From positions 310,001-374,000 of the forward strand of contig NZ_QORW01000002.1 in the NCBI RefSeq assembly GCF_003574735.1: a stretch of 64,000 nucleotides of DNA, given 5' to 3'. Each line of letters begins with the position of its first letter. Position 1 is the first letter of the stretch. Below the pieces are notes generated by a model. It made no database searches. It worked only from the letters and a program-made list of their open reading frames with translations, and was not told the origin of the DNA. The position numbers and the translations under genes were made by a program. The stretch comes from Dongia deserti. GTDB lineage: Bacteria; Pseudomonadota; Alphaproteobacteria; Dongiales; Dongiaceae. Of this stretch, positions 46,069 to 54,533 are shown in pieces.

Positions 46069-46290
46069 CCCCCCTCTGTCTGAGGACCTGAGAGATTTAC
46101 CGACTTCCGCCGCGAAGAACAGATGCGACGGGAATTGGCTCTACTCCTTCGGTGGGAACCTGCCCAGGTGTGGGGCGGCCCGCTTTCCAGAGTTTTTATC
46201 CGATGCGGTCCTTTTGCCTGAGAGTTTCCGGGGGCGGTTGCTCCTTCGGCGCCGGCCGGCGGTCACTCTGGCCGCCGGACGATCTCTCCC
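46069..46290 (-). promoter_or_regulatory. Tandem glycine riboswitch upstream of gcvT
   Basis: On the minus strand, two successive aptamer cores are visible. The first runs GGGAGAGATCG (from 46290), CGCCGAAGGAGCAA, CTCTCAGGCAAAAGGACCGC and AACTCTGGAAAG (near 46180). The second has CCACCGAAGGAGTAGAGCC, AATCTCTCAGGTCCTCAGAC and AGAGGGGGG (ending about 46069). These are the conserved blocks of the gcvT motif. The element ends about 47 bases before the GTG of gcvT and should switch on glycine cleavage genes when glycine is high. Confidence 0.93.
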
Positions 46291-46502
46291 GCAATCGGTC
46301 GAAACCGGGCGGAGCATCGCTCCGTGCAGGCTTGCCGTCAAGCGGCCAAATATCGCGAAATTGCGACCGAAATTGCTTGCCTGCGGATCGCCGAAACCAC
46401 CGGCGAAATGCACAGGCCCCGAGTCGCAGTACGCGCGGCAACGCTCGTAGAGACACGTTGTTGGAAGATTATATTTTCAACGACTCGCGACGGAGCTGAT
46501 CC

Positions 46503-46985
46503 ATGAGCGCCACCGGCTTGGACGTGTTCGACAAGAGCCTGCAAACCACCCACATTTGGCTCAATGAAATCTGCGAGGAGGTCGGCCCCGATAAGCAGAT
46601 CGCCTGGCATGTGCTGGGCTCCACCTTGCGCGCCCTGCGCGACCGCCTGCAGCCGGATCTGGCCGCGCATCTGGCGGCGGAGTTGCCGCTGGTGGTGCGC
46701 GGCGCCTATTACGACCGCTATCGGCCATCGGAGCAGCCGCGCCTCACTCGCTCGCGCGAGGAGTTCGTGAAGAGCATCGACGCCGACCTGAAGAACATCC
46801 GTCCCGTCAATCCCGACCAGGCCGCACAATGCGTGTTCCGCGTCCTCAACCATCACCTCCCGAAAGGCCAGATCGACAAGGTGCGCGCCGCCCTGCCGGA
46901 AGACGTACGCGAGATGTGGCCGGAGGGCGACGGACAAACCGCGACGGGTGAACAGCCGAAGCGCAGAGCGGCACGCGGGCTGTAG
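46503..46985 (+). CDS. DUF2267 family protein
   Basis: The 160-residue protein is helical and matches DUF2267: FDKSLQTTHIWLNEICEEVG, AWHVLGSTLRALRDRLQPDL, AHLAAELPLVVRGAYYDRYR. Members have unknown function and occur near stress genes. GGAG precedes the ATG. It diverges from the glycine operon; the shared intergenic region holds the riboswitch. Confidence 0.85.
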   Translation: MSATGLDVFDKSLQTTHIWLNEICEEVGPDKQIAWHVLGSTLRALRDRLQPDLAAHLAAELPLVVRGAYYDRYRPSEQPRLTRSREEFVKSIDADLKNIRPVNPDQAAQCVFRVLNHHLPKGQIDKVRAALPEDVREMWPEGDGQTATGEQPKRRAARGL

Positions 46986-47008
46986 GCAACCCATCGAACC
47001 GCCGCGAT

Positions 47009-48430
47009 TTACTGGCGCGACGCCGTCTTGAGGATGGTGTCCGCCAGCAAATTGTAGTCGCCGTTAAAGTGGTGGCCGCCCTTGGTCTTGACGATGGTGA
47101 ACTTGGAGGAATCCAGCGTCGGGCAGAGGCTATCGGCACCCTCCTCCTCGCCGTAGAAGCACATGCGATTGGCGGCAGTGATCTTTTCGGCCTCCGGCTT
47201 GATCGGGAGCGCGCCGTCGTGGCTTCCGGAGAAGAGCCAGTCCGTGACATGGACGGCGAGCGTGGCATCGTGACCTGCGCCCAGCATCGCGACGGTCCCG
47301 ATCCGGCTCTGCTGGTCCGCCGGCAGGTTGTTGACCATGAAAGGCAGGACGTCGGCGCCCAAGGAATAGCCGATCACCATGATGCGCGAGGGCTGCCATG
47401 CGGCCTCATACCAGCGCAGGATGCGGTCCAGATCACGTGAGGCCTGCTCCGGTGTCTTCTCCGACCAGAAGTATTGCAGCGAGTTCAGCCCCACCACGTT
47501 GACGCCGCTCTTGTTCATGGCGCCGCCCACATCGCGGTCGATGTTCGCCCAGCCGCCATCGCCGCTCACAATGATGGCGAACGGCTTGCCTTTCGGATTG
47601 GACAATCCGTTCTCGACCAGCGGCAGATCACTCAGGGAATCCGGCTTGGGATTCACGGCGTCATCCGCTGTCTTGCGGTCGACGATGCGCCGGAACGCAT
47701 CCTTGAACTGCGGCAGCCAGTTCTTCTCCACGGAGAAGCCGTGGCCGACATCGGGCAAGGTCACGATGCTGGCGTTGGCGATTCCGTCCACGAATGCCTT
47801 GGTGGCCTTGGGGTCGCACACCTGGTCGACCTCACCCTGCAAGGCAATCCAGGGCGACGGTGTCGATTGCGCCTTGCCGTAGACATACGTGCCCTTGTGC
47901 TTCGGATCCTCCGTGTGCGTGAGCCCGCTGCCGTTGCAGAGCGGCTTCGGCGACAACAGGTCGGGGCAGAAGCCCATGGAGATCGCGCCGGCAAAGGTGC
48001 TCGGCGGAGCCTGGACGAGCGAAGCATAGGCCATGGTCGCACCGGAGGAATAACCGACCAGCACCGGCTCGACGTAATGGTTATAGCCGAATTTCGCTTG
48101 CAGCGCTTGACTGAGCCCCTGCAGGTCGCCAGCGCTGTAGGTGCATGACTTGTCGCTCTCGGCCGTCGCCTTGAGATAGTGCGTGATGTCGATGCCCGCG
48201 ACCAGCGCATCCATGCCGGCGAGCGACTTCGCCATGTCCACCACGCCCTGGTTCCAGCCGCCGTCACCGGACACGAACAGGACGAGGTGGCGCGGCTTGT
48301 CGCTCTGCCGATAGATGTGCACGTCGCCGAAGGGACCATAGGAGACCGTGTCGCCCTTGGCGTGCGCAACCACCGACGTGGCGCAGGTTAGCAACAGCAA
48401 TGCGGAGAGGGACAAGATTCGGCGGTTCAT
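47009..48430 (-). CDS. AcvB/VirJ-family periplasmic lipid hydrolase
   Basis: The 473-residue exported protein (signal RRILSLSALLLLTCATSVVA) has two serine-hydrolase-like halves, each with SGDGGW (LFVSGDGGWNQGVVDMAKSL and FAIIVSGDGGWANIDRDVGG). The nucleophile elbow GYSLGADVLPF and a GGHHFNGDYN near the end fit AcvB/VirJ, reported in Agrobacterium to hydrolyse lysyl-phosphatidylglycerol. The first half has GYSSGATMAY. It follows the DUF1003 and mprF genes, so it probably counteracts mprF. Its start overlaps the DUF1003 stop by four bases. Confidence 0.87.
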   Translation of the reverse strand: MNRRILSLSALLLLTCATSVVAHAKGDTVSYGPFGDVHIYRQSDKPRHLVLFVSGDGGWNQGVVDMAKSLAGMDALVAGIDITHYLKATAESDKSCTYSAGDLQGLSQALQAKFGYNHYVEPVLVGYSSGATMAYASLVQAPPSTFAGAISMGFCPDLLSPKPLCNGSGLTHTEDPKHKGTYVYGKAQSTPSPWIALQGEVDQVCDPKATKAFVDGIANASIVTLPDVGHGFSVEKNWLPQFKDAFRRIVDRKTADDAVNPKPDSLSDLPLVENGLSNPKGKPFAIIVSGDGGWANIDRDVGGAMNKSGVNVVGLNSLQYFWSEKTPEQASRDLDRILRWYEAAWQPSRIMVIGYSLGADVLPFMVNNLPADQQSRIGTVAMLGAGHDATLAVHVTDWLFSGSHDGALPIKPEAEKITAANRMCFYGEEEGADSLCPTLDSSKFTIVKTKGGHHFNGDYNLLADTILKTASRQ

Positions 48431-48927
48431 GGCTGTTCCTTTCGGTTCTTCTCGATGAGTTCTTCGACCAGCTCGGTCAGACGCTTGATCTCCTGCTCGC
48501 GCATCAGATCCATCTTCTGATGCAGCAGCTCGATTTCGAGCTCGGCTTTGAGGTTCACGTCGTAATCCTTCTCAGCTTTCTTGCGGTCGATATCCGCCTG
48601 CCGGTTCTGCGCCATCATGATGATCGGCGCGGCGTAGGCCGCCTGAAAGGACAGCAGGAGATTGAGCAGGATGAAGGGATAAGGATCCCACGCTTTCCCG
48701 CTGTACGCGTTGACCGCGATCCACAGGAAGAGCACCACGCTCTGGACGATGATGAACGTCCACGACCCGGTGACCGCCGCGACCAAATCGGCGACCCGCT
48801 CGCCCAGCGTCATTCCGTGCAGGGGCACCACGCGACGGGCCGGCTTGCGCCTCCGCAGATGCTTGAGGGCTTCCTTTTCCGAGATTGCGGGCGCTTCCGC
48901 GAGAAGCGCGTCGGCGTTCTGGTCCAT
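48427..48927 (-). CDS. DUF1003 membrane protein
   Basis: The 166-residue inner-membrane protein has two helices (WTFIIVQSVVLFLWIAVNAY and PFILLNLLLSFQAAYAAPII) and a C-terminal coiled coil (IELLHQKMDLMREQEIKRL). This is the DUF1003 pattern. It sits between mprF and acvB-like, so a role in the same membrane lipid pathway is likely but unproven. The mprF reading frame runs through its first 356 bases in another frame. The ATG follows closely the natural end of mprF. Confidence 0.9.
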   Translation of the reverse strand: MDQNADALLAEAPAISEKEALKHLRRRKPARRVVPLHGMTLGERVADLVAAVTGSWTFIIVQSVVLFLWIAVNAYSGKAWDPYPFILLNLLLSFQAAYAAPIIMMAQNRQADIDRKKAEKDYDVNLKAELEIELLHQKMDLMREQEIKRLTELVEELIEKNRKEQP

Positions 48928-51628
48928 GCTTGCGCACTCCGGTGATGGCGGGGATTCGACGGGCGCCGGCGATCAGCCGCGTGATCGTCAGCAGGATGAG
49001 AGGAATGGATAGGCCCGGCGGCGAGGCCAGGTAGCGCGGGCGCCAGTCCGGATCGAACTTGGCCTTGTATTGATAGAGCCCTTCGAAATTGTAGAACTCC
49101 TCGCCCAGATCGAAGATGGCCGTGCCGACCTTGTGCCACAGGGGTGCCAGCCGCCGGCGTTCCAGGCCGGAGAGCGGCGCCATGCCAAGATTGAACCAGC
49201 GATAGCCCTGGTCGCGGCCCCACAGCATCAGTTCCGCGAACAGAAGATCCATCACGCCGCGCGCACTGGCCGGATCGTAACGCATCAGGTCGATCGACAC
49301 CTCGTCCCTGCCCTCGACCTCCCACAGATTGGCGAAGGCCATGATGACACCCCTGGCGTCGGTCACGACCGCGACCCGCGTGCGGACGATGTAGGCTTCA
49401 TCGAAATAGCCGAGCGAGAAGCGTTTCTCGTGCGCCTTCTTGTGTGCGAGCCAAAAATCGGAGATCTGGCGGAGACGCGGCATCACAGCGGCGACCTCGG
49501 ATGCGTCCAGGATCCTGAACGCGAAGCCCTGCTTGGTGAGCTTGTTGCGGGCGTGGCGCAGATTCTCCCGCTTCTTTCCTTCGAGCGTGAAACCCTGCAG
49601 CGGAACGCGCGCCTCTTGCCCAAGCTTCAGAGGCACCAGGCCGAGGTCGAGATAAAGCGGCAAGTGCCGTTCCGCCACCTGATAGAATACGGCCTTTGCG
49701 CCGTAGCGGTCAGCCTCCTCCCGGAACCGCCACAGCAGCCCATCGAAGGAGCTTTCCAGGCCAACCGGGTCGCCCATGGCGATCCAGTGGTTCCTGGTTG
49801 CGACATAGGCGATGAAGGCCTGCCCATCGTCAGACCAGAACAAGGCCTTGTCGCCGAGCAGCGCCAGGAATCCCTGCGTGTCCTCGGCGCCGCGGATGAG
49901 GGGCAGCGCCTGATCCAGCTCCTCCGGCGGGGCGATGGACAGTGCCTCGGGCCGGCGCACGTCGAGCATGTGGCGGATCAGCATCGCGATCACCAGCACG
50001 CCGACGGCGATCAACGAACGCAGGAAGCGCGACGCATCGTTCCCGTAGGAGAACTGCCACCAGAGCTCATGGGAATACTCGATGTGTTTGTACGAGAAGA
50101 AACCGAGCCAGGTCGTGCCGGCGATGACCACGGCGATCATGACCAACCAAGATGGGCTCAGCGGCTCCTGCAGCAGCGAGGACTTGCGATAGAAGTGGCG
50201 GCGCGACGCGTAGATGCCGCCGAACATCACGGCCAGGATGAGCGCCTCCTGCCAATCCAGGCCCTTGAGCAGCGACGCCGCGATGCCGATCGCCAGCAGG
50301 GACAGGGCTCCATACCAGGCCGCGTCGATGCGTTGCAGTACCGCGCGCGCCAGGAACAGCAGTACTACTCCGACCAGCGAGCCGGTCAGGTGCGAGAACT
50401 CGACCAGCGGCAGCGGGATCGCGCTGCGCAGCCACTTGATGTTGGCCGGCAAGGTCGGCGTCGCGCCGGAGGCCAGCAGCACGCCGCCGGTCAGGAACAG
50501 CAGCAGCGAGAAAACCTGGGGCACGGTCGCGGGAACGAGCCGCGAGGCCACGCGCCCGATCTTCGCGAACCGAGCGCGATTGGCATAGAGATCGTGTGCG
50601 ATCAGGAGCAGGCCCGCACTCGCCAGTGGAATGAAATAGTAGATCACGCGATAGAGCACGAGGCCCGCGACGATCGCCGGATGCGACGCGGCGAACGAGG
50701 GGCCTGCCAGCCAGAGAAAGGCGCCCTCGAACACGCCCAGGCCGCCGGGCACCTGCGAGACCAAAGCGAGCAGCGACGCCATGGCGTAGATCGAGAGGAA
50801 AGCCGAGAAAGACAGGCCGGGCACATCCTTGATGAAGACCCAGAGCACCAGCGACGCCGCGATGAGGTCGAGGCTGGATACGATCGTCTGTCCTAGTGCC
50901 AATGACGGCGATGGCAGCGAGATCTCGACGCCTTTCACGCGCAGCGGCTTGCGCCAGCAGAAGATGACCGCCCAATAGGCAAGCAACGCGGCCAGGCTGC
51001 CGCCGAGCATGAGGTTGAATAGGCTAGCATGGCCTAGTGCGCTACGCTCAGCGCCGGGTGCCAAGGCGGTTCCGATCAGCCCGAGCGTCAGGACCCCTAT
51101 GATGTAGGTCAGCGCGAGGAACAGCGAGATCTTGGCGACATCCCGGCCAGGCACGCCGGCATCGTTGTAGAAGCGGTAACGCACCGAGCCGCCCGACGCC
51201 CAGGCGTGGCCGGTATTGTTGCTGATGCCATAGCCAATAAAGGAGGTGAGCAGGATTCTTGAGAGCGGAACGCGGTGGCCGGTGAAGCGCAGGGCCAGCA
51301 GATCATAGCCCGCTAGGATTCCGTAGTTCAGTGCGGTCAGCAGGATCGCAGCGGCGATGAGGTGCCAAGGCACATGGCGCCAGCTGTGCGACAGTTCGGT
51401 GAACTGCCAGTGCTTCAACTCATGCTGGACGACCACGAGGGCAAGGCCAAACAGGACAACCGGCGCCCATCGCAGCAGCCGATCGAGCTTCCCGGCAAGC
51501 GCCACGGCCACCCAGCGGCGCGATGTTTTCTGTGGTTCTTGAAATGTCGCGTCGATTGTCCCGGGGGACGCTGACCGCTCACCTGCGGCGAGCGAAGCGG
51601 ACTCGGTCTTGATCACGTCGGCCTCCAT
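48572..51628 (-). CDS. mprF: Lysyl-phosphatidylglycerol synthase/flippase (MprF/LpiA type)
   Basis: The protein joins an N-terminal membrane flippase (about 12-14 helices, residues 30-555) and a cytoplasmic DUF2156 synthase that moves lysine (or alanine) from tRNA to phosphatidylglycerol. Motifs include SYTGNTGHAWASGGSVRYRF-like GISNNTGHAWASGGSVRYRF, DEVSIDLMRYDPASARGVMD and RWFNLGMAPLSGLERRRLAP. The frame is 1018 residues, but homology ends near residue 890-900 (LIAGARRIPAITGVRKHG). The remaining 118 residues are translated from within DUF1003 in another frame, so a stop codon has been lost or a base is wrong near 48930. Lysylated lipid lowers surface charge and resists cationic peptides and acid. 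Confidence 0.88.
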   Translation of the reverse strand: MEADVIKTESASLAAGERSASPGTIDATFQEPQKTSRRWVAVALAGKLDRLLRWAPVVLFGLALVVVQHELKHWQFTELSHSWRHVPWHLIAAAILLTALNYGILAGYDLLALRFTGHRVPLSRILLTSFIGYGISNNTGHAWASGGSVRYRFYNDAGVPGRDVAKISLFLALTYIIGVLTLGLIGTALAPGAERSALGHASLFNLMLGGSLAALLAYWAVIFCWRKPLRVKGVEISLPSPSLALGQTIVSSLDLIAASLVLWVFIKDVPGLSFSAFLSIYAMASLLALVSQVPGGLGVFEGAFLWLAGPSFAASHPAIVAGLVLYRVIYYFIPLASAGLLLIAHDLYANRARFAKIGRVASRLVPATVPQVFSLLLFLTGGVLLASGATPTLPANIKWLRSAIPLPLVEFSHLTGSLVGVVLLFLARAVLQRIDAAWYGALSLLAIGIAASLLKGLDWQEALILAVMFGGIYASRRHFYRKSSLLQEPLSPSWLVMIAVVIAGTTWLGFFSYKHIEYSHELWWQFSYGNDASRFLRSLIAVGVLVIAMLIRHMLDVRRPEALSIAPPEELDQALPLIRGAEDTQGFLALLGDKALFWSDDGQAFIAYVATRNHWIAMGDPVGLESSFDGLLWRFREEADRYGAKAVFYQVAERHLPLYLDLGLVPLKLGQEARVPLQGFTLEGKKRENLRHARNKLTKQGFAFRILDASEVAAVMPRLRQISDFWLAHKKAHEKRFSLGYFDEAYIVRTRVAVVTDARGVIMAFANLWEVEGRDEVSIDLMRYDPASARGVMDLLFAELMLWGRDQGYRWFNLGMAPLSGLERRRLAPLWHKVGTAIFDLGEEFYNFEGLYQYKAKFDPDWRPRYLASPPGLSIPLILLTITRLIAGARRIPAITGVRKHGPERRRASRGSARNLGKGSPQASAEAQAGPSRGAPARNDAGRAGRRFGRGGHRVVDVHHRPERGALPVDRGQRVQRESVGSLSLHPAQSPAVLSGGLRRADHHDGAEPAGGYRPQES

Positions 51629-51939
51629 CCATGGTTATCCCGCGGCCTTGCTCGCCTGTGGCGAGGCTGACCAGCATGGATAGGCTGATTGAGGCGCGAA
51701 CTATCGCGGCCGCTTGTAAGCGTGGGATGTCGGCCGCTACCGACTTTGTAACGAAATGCGTCAGGCGGCCGTCATGACAGCGGCCGCCCGGAAAAGACCA
51801 TGAGTATTTGAACTGCGGTGACCCGACGATGAGAGGCCAAGCCGGGCTACATCTTACATCGGCGGCATCTTGTCCAATTTCGGTAGTGCCGGGCCAAGGT
51901 GGTCCCTAGCGCAACCGCGGACGGTGTACGCGCGTTCCG
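51629..51939. other. Intergenic region with a short direct repeat
   Basis: This gap upstream of mprF has no supported gene. GAGTATTTGAAC occurs at 51802-51813 and again at 51944-51955, the latter being the 3' end of the DUF899 gene. On the minus strand the first copy reads SPQFKYSW, close to the DUF899 end APRFKYS. This may be a small duplication relic. Confidence 0.4.
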
Positions 51940-52518
51940 TCAGGAGTATTTGAACCTCGGCGCCCAGCCAGCCGGACCTTCGGGCAGCAGGTCGAGGATG
52001 TGCCAGACCGTGCTGAAGTCATCGAGCGGGTGGAAACCTGTGTCTGACAGCCGCACGATCCGCTTCTTCTCGCGGCGGAGCACGGAGATGCCGGGCTGCC
52101 AGCCGCTGTCCTCGGAGCCGTAGCCCATATCGCTGGCGAAGCTGGTTCCCTGATGGCTCACCATCGGGAAGCGCCAGCCACGCGCGGCGGCGAACTCCTG
52201 CTGCACGCCCGGCGCGTCGGGGCTCGATATCGCAAAGGAGGCGCGGTCGGCGAGATGGTGATAGACACCGTTGAACCCGTCAGCCCACAGCGTGCAATAC
52301 GGGCATCGGCGGCCCATGTTGTGGATCATGAAGAGCTCTTCCCTCTTGCCGAACAGGTCCGACAGCTTGCGTTTTCCATCCGGAACTGCGAACTCGTAGT
52401 CGCGCACCTCTTCCGGCTCGGTCTCGGCCAGCGTCTTGCGCATCTTCTCGCGCAGCTCAGCGATGTTCTTGCGGTACCCCGCGAGCTTTTCCGAAGCTTG
52501 CTTGTATTTCATGGCCAC
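51940..52518 (-). CDS. DUF899 family (thioredoxin-like) protein, paralogue 2
   Basis: The 192-residue protein has a helical N-terminus (YKQASEKLAGYRKNIAELRE) and a thioredoxin-like part with HNMGRRCPYCTLWADGFNG. The CPYC is a redox-active pattern and the layout ELFMIHNMG matches the DUF899 family. It lies 12 bases after a second DUF899 gene and is probably in one operon with the ArsR gene. Its role is unknown; thiol redox chemistry is likely. Confidence 0.83.
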   Translation of the reverse strand: MAMKYKQASEKLAGYRKNIAELREKMRKTLAETEPEEVRDYEFAVPDGKRKLSDLFGKREELFMIHNMGRRCPYCTLWADGFNGVYHHLADRASFAISSPDAPGVQQEFAAARGWRFPMVSHQGTSFASDMGYGSEDSGWQPGISVLRREKKRIVRLSDTGFHPLDDFSTVWHILDLLPEGPAGWAPRFKYS

Positions 52519-52530
52519 ACCTTGAGATGC

Positions 52531-53232
52531 TCAGCCTTCGTACTCGTCGTTACGCCGCAGCCAGCGCATGATGCCCTCGCCCTCGTCCCGCCCTTTCGGC
52601 GTCAGATCGATGTAGTGATAGGCATTGTTCATCATATCGAGGCCGCGCGCATAGCAGGAATAGGTGTGGAAAATCGCGCCCGACTTGTCCTTGTAGAAGA
52701 CGCTGATGCCGGGCAGCTCCGGCGCCTTCATCTTGACCTTGCCGTAATTGTAATCCAGATCGCCCGCCTCAAGCTGCTCCGACGTGAAGGAGACGCGGTA
52801 ATCGTAGTTGAAATCGTTGCTGCCGGAGGACACCCACTTGAAGGTCCAGCCGAGCCGCTTCTGGTAGGCCTGGAGCTTGGCGAGTGGCGCACGCGAGATC
52901 GCGACCAAGCTGATGTCGCGGTGCTTCAGATGGACCGGCAAACGCTCGAAATTGTCGGCCCAGAAGGAGCAGCTCTTGCAGCCGGCGTCCCAGCCGGGGT
53001 CGAACATGAAGTGATAGACGATGAGCTGCGACTTGCCCGCGAACAGATCGCCCAGGCTTTCCTTGCCGTTCGAGCCATCGAAGCTGTAAGTCTTCTCCAC
53101 CTTCTCCCACGGGAGCTCGCGCCGCTGGCGGCTGAGCTCGTCGCGCAATCGGGTGAACTCCTTCTCCTTGGCGAGGAAGTCGCGGCGGGCTGCGATCCAC
53201 TGGTCCTGCGAGACGATTCGATGCTGATCCAT
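52531..53232 (-). CDS. DUF899 family (thioredoxin-like) protein, paralogue 1
   Basis: The 233-residue protein shows the same layout: helical N-terminus (REFLAKEKEFTRLRDELS-like), a beta core with LIVYHFMFDPGWDAGCKSCS, and late GISVFYKDKSGAIFHTYSCY. Its cysteines are arranged as C-x2-C in GCKSCSFW. The ATG at 53232 is chosen because ACGGAGG is upstream; a longer start lacks one. It is 55 bases after the ArsR gene, so regulation by it is likely. Confidence 0.84.
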   Translation of the reverse strand: MDQHRIVSQDQWIAARRDFLAKEKEFTRLRDELSRQRRELPWEKVEKTYSFDGSNGKESLGDLFAGKSQLIVYHFMFDPGWDAGCKSCSFWADNFERLPVHLKHRDISLVAISRAPLAKLQAYQKRLGWTFKWVSSGSNDFNYDYRVSFTSEQLEAGDLDYNYGKVKMKAPELPGISVFYKDKSGAIFHTYSCYARGLDMMNNAYHYIDLTPKGRDEGEGIMRWLRRNDEYEG

Positions 53233-53287
53233 AATACGGCCTCCGTACAGCAGCACATGACCTTTCTCATGTGATGGTTGATGGGTT

Positions 53288-53701
53288 CTAGCGACGCTTT
53301 TTGTTTCTGCCCCGCGGCTTCTTCCTGCCGCGGTTCTCTTCCATCTCGGTCAATGCGACGGCCAGGACATCGAACTGCTCCTGCCAATATTTGCTGTAGC
53401 GGTTGATCCACACCGCCGCGTTGAACACCGGTCCGGCCTCCAGCCGGCAGCGGCTGATCCGTCCGGTGCGCTCCTGCTGAATCAATCCGGCGCGCACCAG
53501 CACCTGAATGTGGCGCGACACCGCCTGCAGCGAGATGTCGAACGGCGCGGCCAGCTCCGAAACCAGCGCCGGCTCGCGGTCCAGCCGCTCCAGGATCGCG
53601 CGCCGGACCGGATCCGACAGCGCGAAGAATACCCGATCGAGGATGTCGCTCTCGCTCTCCTCGCTTTCGCCGACGACCCGCAGGACTGCCGCATTGCTCA
53701 T
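53288..53701 (-). CDS. ArsR-family transcriptional regulator
   Basis: The 137-residue protein has an ArsR winged helix: FFALSDPVRRAILERLDREP, ELAAPFDISLQAVSRHIQVL, VRAGLIQQERTGRISRCRLE. It lacks the CVC metal-binding motif of true ArsR, so it belongs to the group controlling other genes. The C-terminus is basic (RGRKKPRGRNKKRR). It heads a unit of two DUF899 genes, and two palindromes lie just upstream of its start. Confidence 0.88.
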   Translation of the reverse strand: MSNAAVLRVVGESEESESDILDRVFFALSDPVRRAILERLDREPALVSELAAPFDISLQAVSRHIQVLVRAGLIQQERTGRISRCRLEAGPVFNAAVWINRYSKYWQEQFDVLAVALTEMEENRGRKKPRGRNKKRR

Positions 53702-53713
53702 GGCGTCATAATT

Positions 53714-53749
53714 ATCAACGTATCAGTTGATTGTCAACATCTTTGTTGA
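53714..53749 (-). promoter_or_regulatory. Two palindromic operator candidates upstream of arsR
   Basis: ATCAAC (53714-53719) pairs with GTTGAT (53726-53731) around a six-base spacer. Immediately after, TCAACA (53734-53739) pairs with TGTTGA (53744-53749) around a four-base spacer. They begin 13 bases upstream of the ArsR start. Such dyads next to ArsR genes are normally the operator for self-regulation. Confidence 0.65.
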
Positions 53750-53770
53750 TTATCAGCGCAAACATGTTTC

Positions 53771-53877
53771 CGTTATCGCCGGGCGAAGACCCGGCGATCC
53801 AAGTCTGGACGAGACTGTGGGGAGGAAATTGGGTCACCGGGTCTCGCAGCTTCGCTGCGGCCCGGTGATGATGACGA
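53771..53877. repeat. REP/RIME-like palindrome pair
   Basis: Left unit TCGCCGGGCGAAGACCCGGC (53776-53795) and right unit CACCGGGTCTCGCAGC followed by GCTGCGGCCCGGTG (53835-53868). The two units are each palindromic and inverted relative to one another. The right unit contains CGCAGCTTCGCTGCG. It lies between the ArsR gene and the lipoprotein gene. Confidence 0.7.
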
Positions 53878-53926
53878 AAAGGACGATTGGCTTGGAGACG
53901 AGCTATTCGCTCGCGAGCGGGAAGAC

Positions 53927-54502
53927 CTACCGCGGGTTCTTGCGGTTGTACGCGAGTTCTTTTTCGCTCAGCATGAAGCCGACATAGATGCGGTAATAGT
54001 CGCCGTTCTCGCCCTGCTTCAGGGGGATGCGCGGCTGCAGCTCCTCGATAACGATGCCCTGGGTGGCGTTGTTCTCGAAGGAGACCTGAGTGTCGAACAC
54101 TTCTCGCGTCAATGGCCGCCCGCCGGCACCGGTGACGGCCATGAAGTAGTTGAACTTGGCGGTGCCTTCGCGGTCCTTCGGGCCGCGCTGGGCGAGAAAC
54201 TTCACCTGAATGTCATAAACGATGGCGCGCTTGCCGTCGCTGGTCTCCTCATAGACGCAATTCCGGGCCGGCAGGACCTGATCGATTTTCGCTTCGAACA
54301 AGGTGTCGGATAGGTCCTGGCTATCGCTCTGGAACTTGGTCATGTAGGCGAGCTCGCGCACCGGCGAGACCACGGGGCAGGGATAGGCGGCAATGTTCTC
54401 CTCGCTGGCGCAGGACCCGGTGAGGAGCAGCGCGGCCGCGCCGGCCAGGATGCGGAATGCGCGCCGCGCGCCTCCGGTCGACGTGATTGGAAGGTGCATC
54501 AT
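53927..54502 (-). CDS. Predicted lipoprotein
   Basis: The 191-residue protein starts at MMHLPITSTGGARRAFRILA with a lipoprotein signal whose lipobox is LLTGSC (Cys28 or so). The mature part contains ARNCVYEETSDGKRAIVYDI and PKDREGTAKFNYFMAVTGAG and looks beta-rich. No known catalytic motif is seen. It lies alone, with the CDGSH gene close upstream on the same strand, and could share its transcript. Function is unknown. Confidence 0.78.
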   Translation of the reverse strand: MMHLPITSTGGARRAFRILAGAAALLLTGSCASEENIAAYPCPVVSPVRELAYMTKFQSDSQDLSDTLFEAKIDQVLPARNCVYEETSDGKRAIVYDIQVKFLAQRGPKDREGTAKFNYFMAVTGAGGRPLTREVFDTQVSFENNATQGIVIEELQPRIPLKQGENGDYYRIYVGFMLSEKELAYNRKNPR

Positions 54503-54533
54503 TGGATCCGTTGCTGGAAAAAGCCGGCTGGAA

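Noticed and set aside
49070-50896. 608-residue plus-strand open frame opposite mprF
   Set aside because: No recognisable motif and low-complexity charged composition; mprF on the other strand has full homology.
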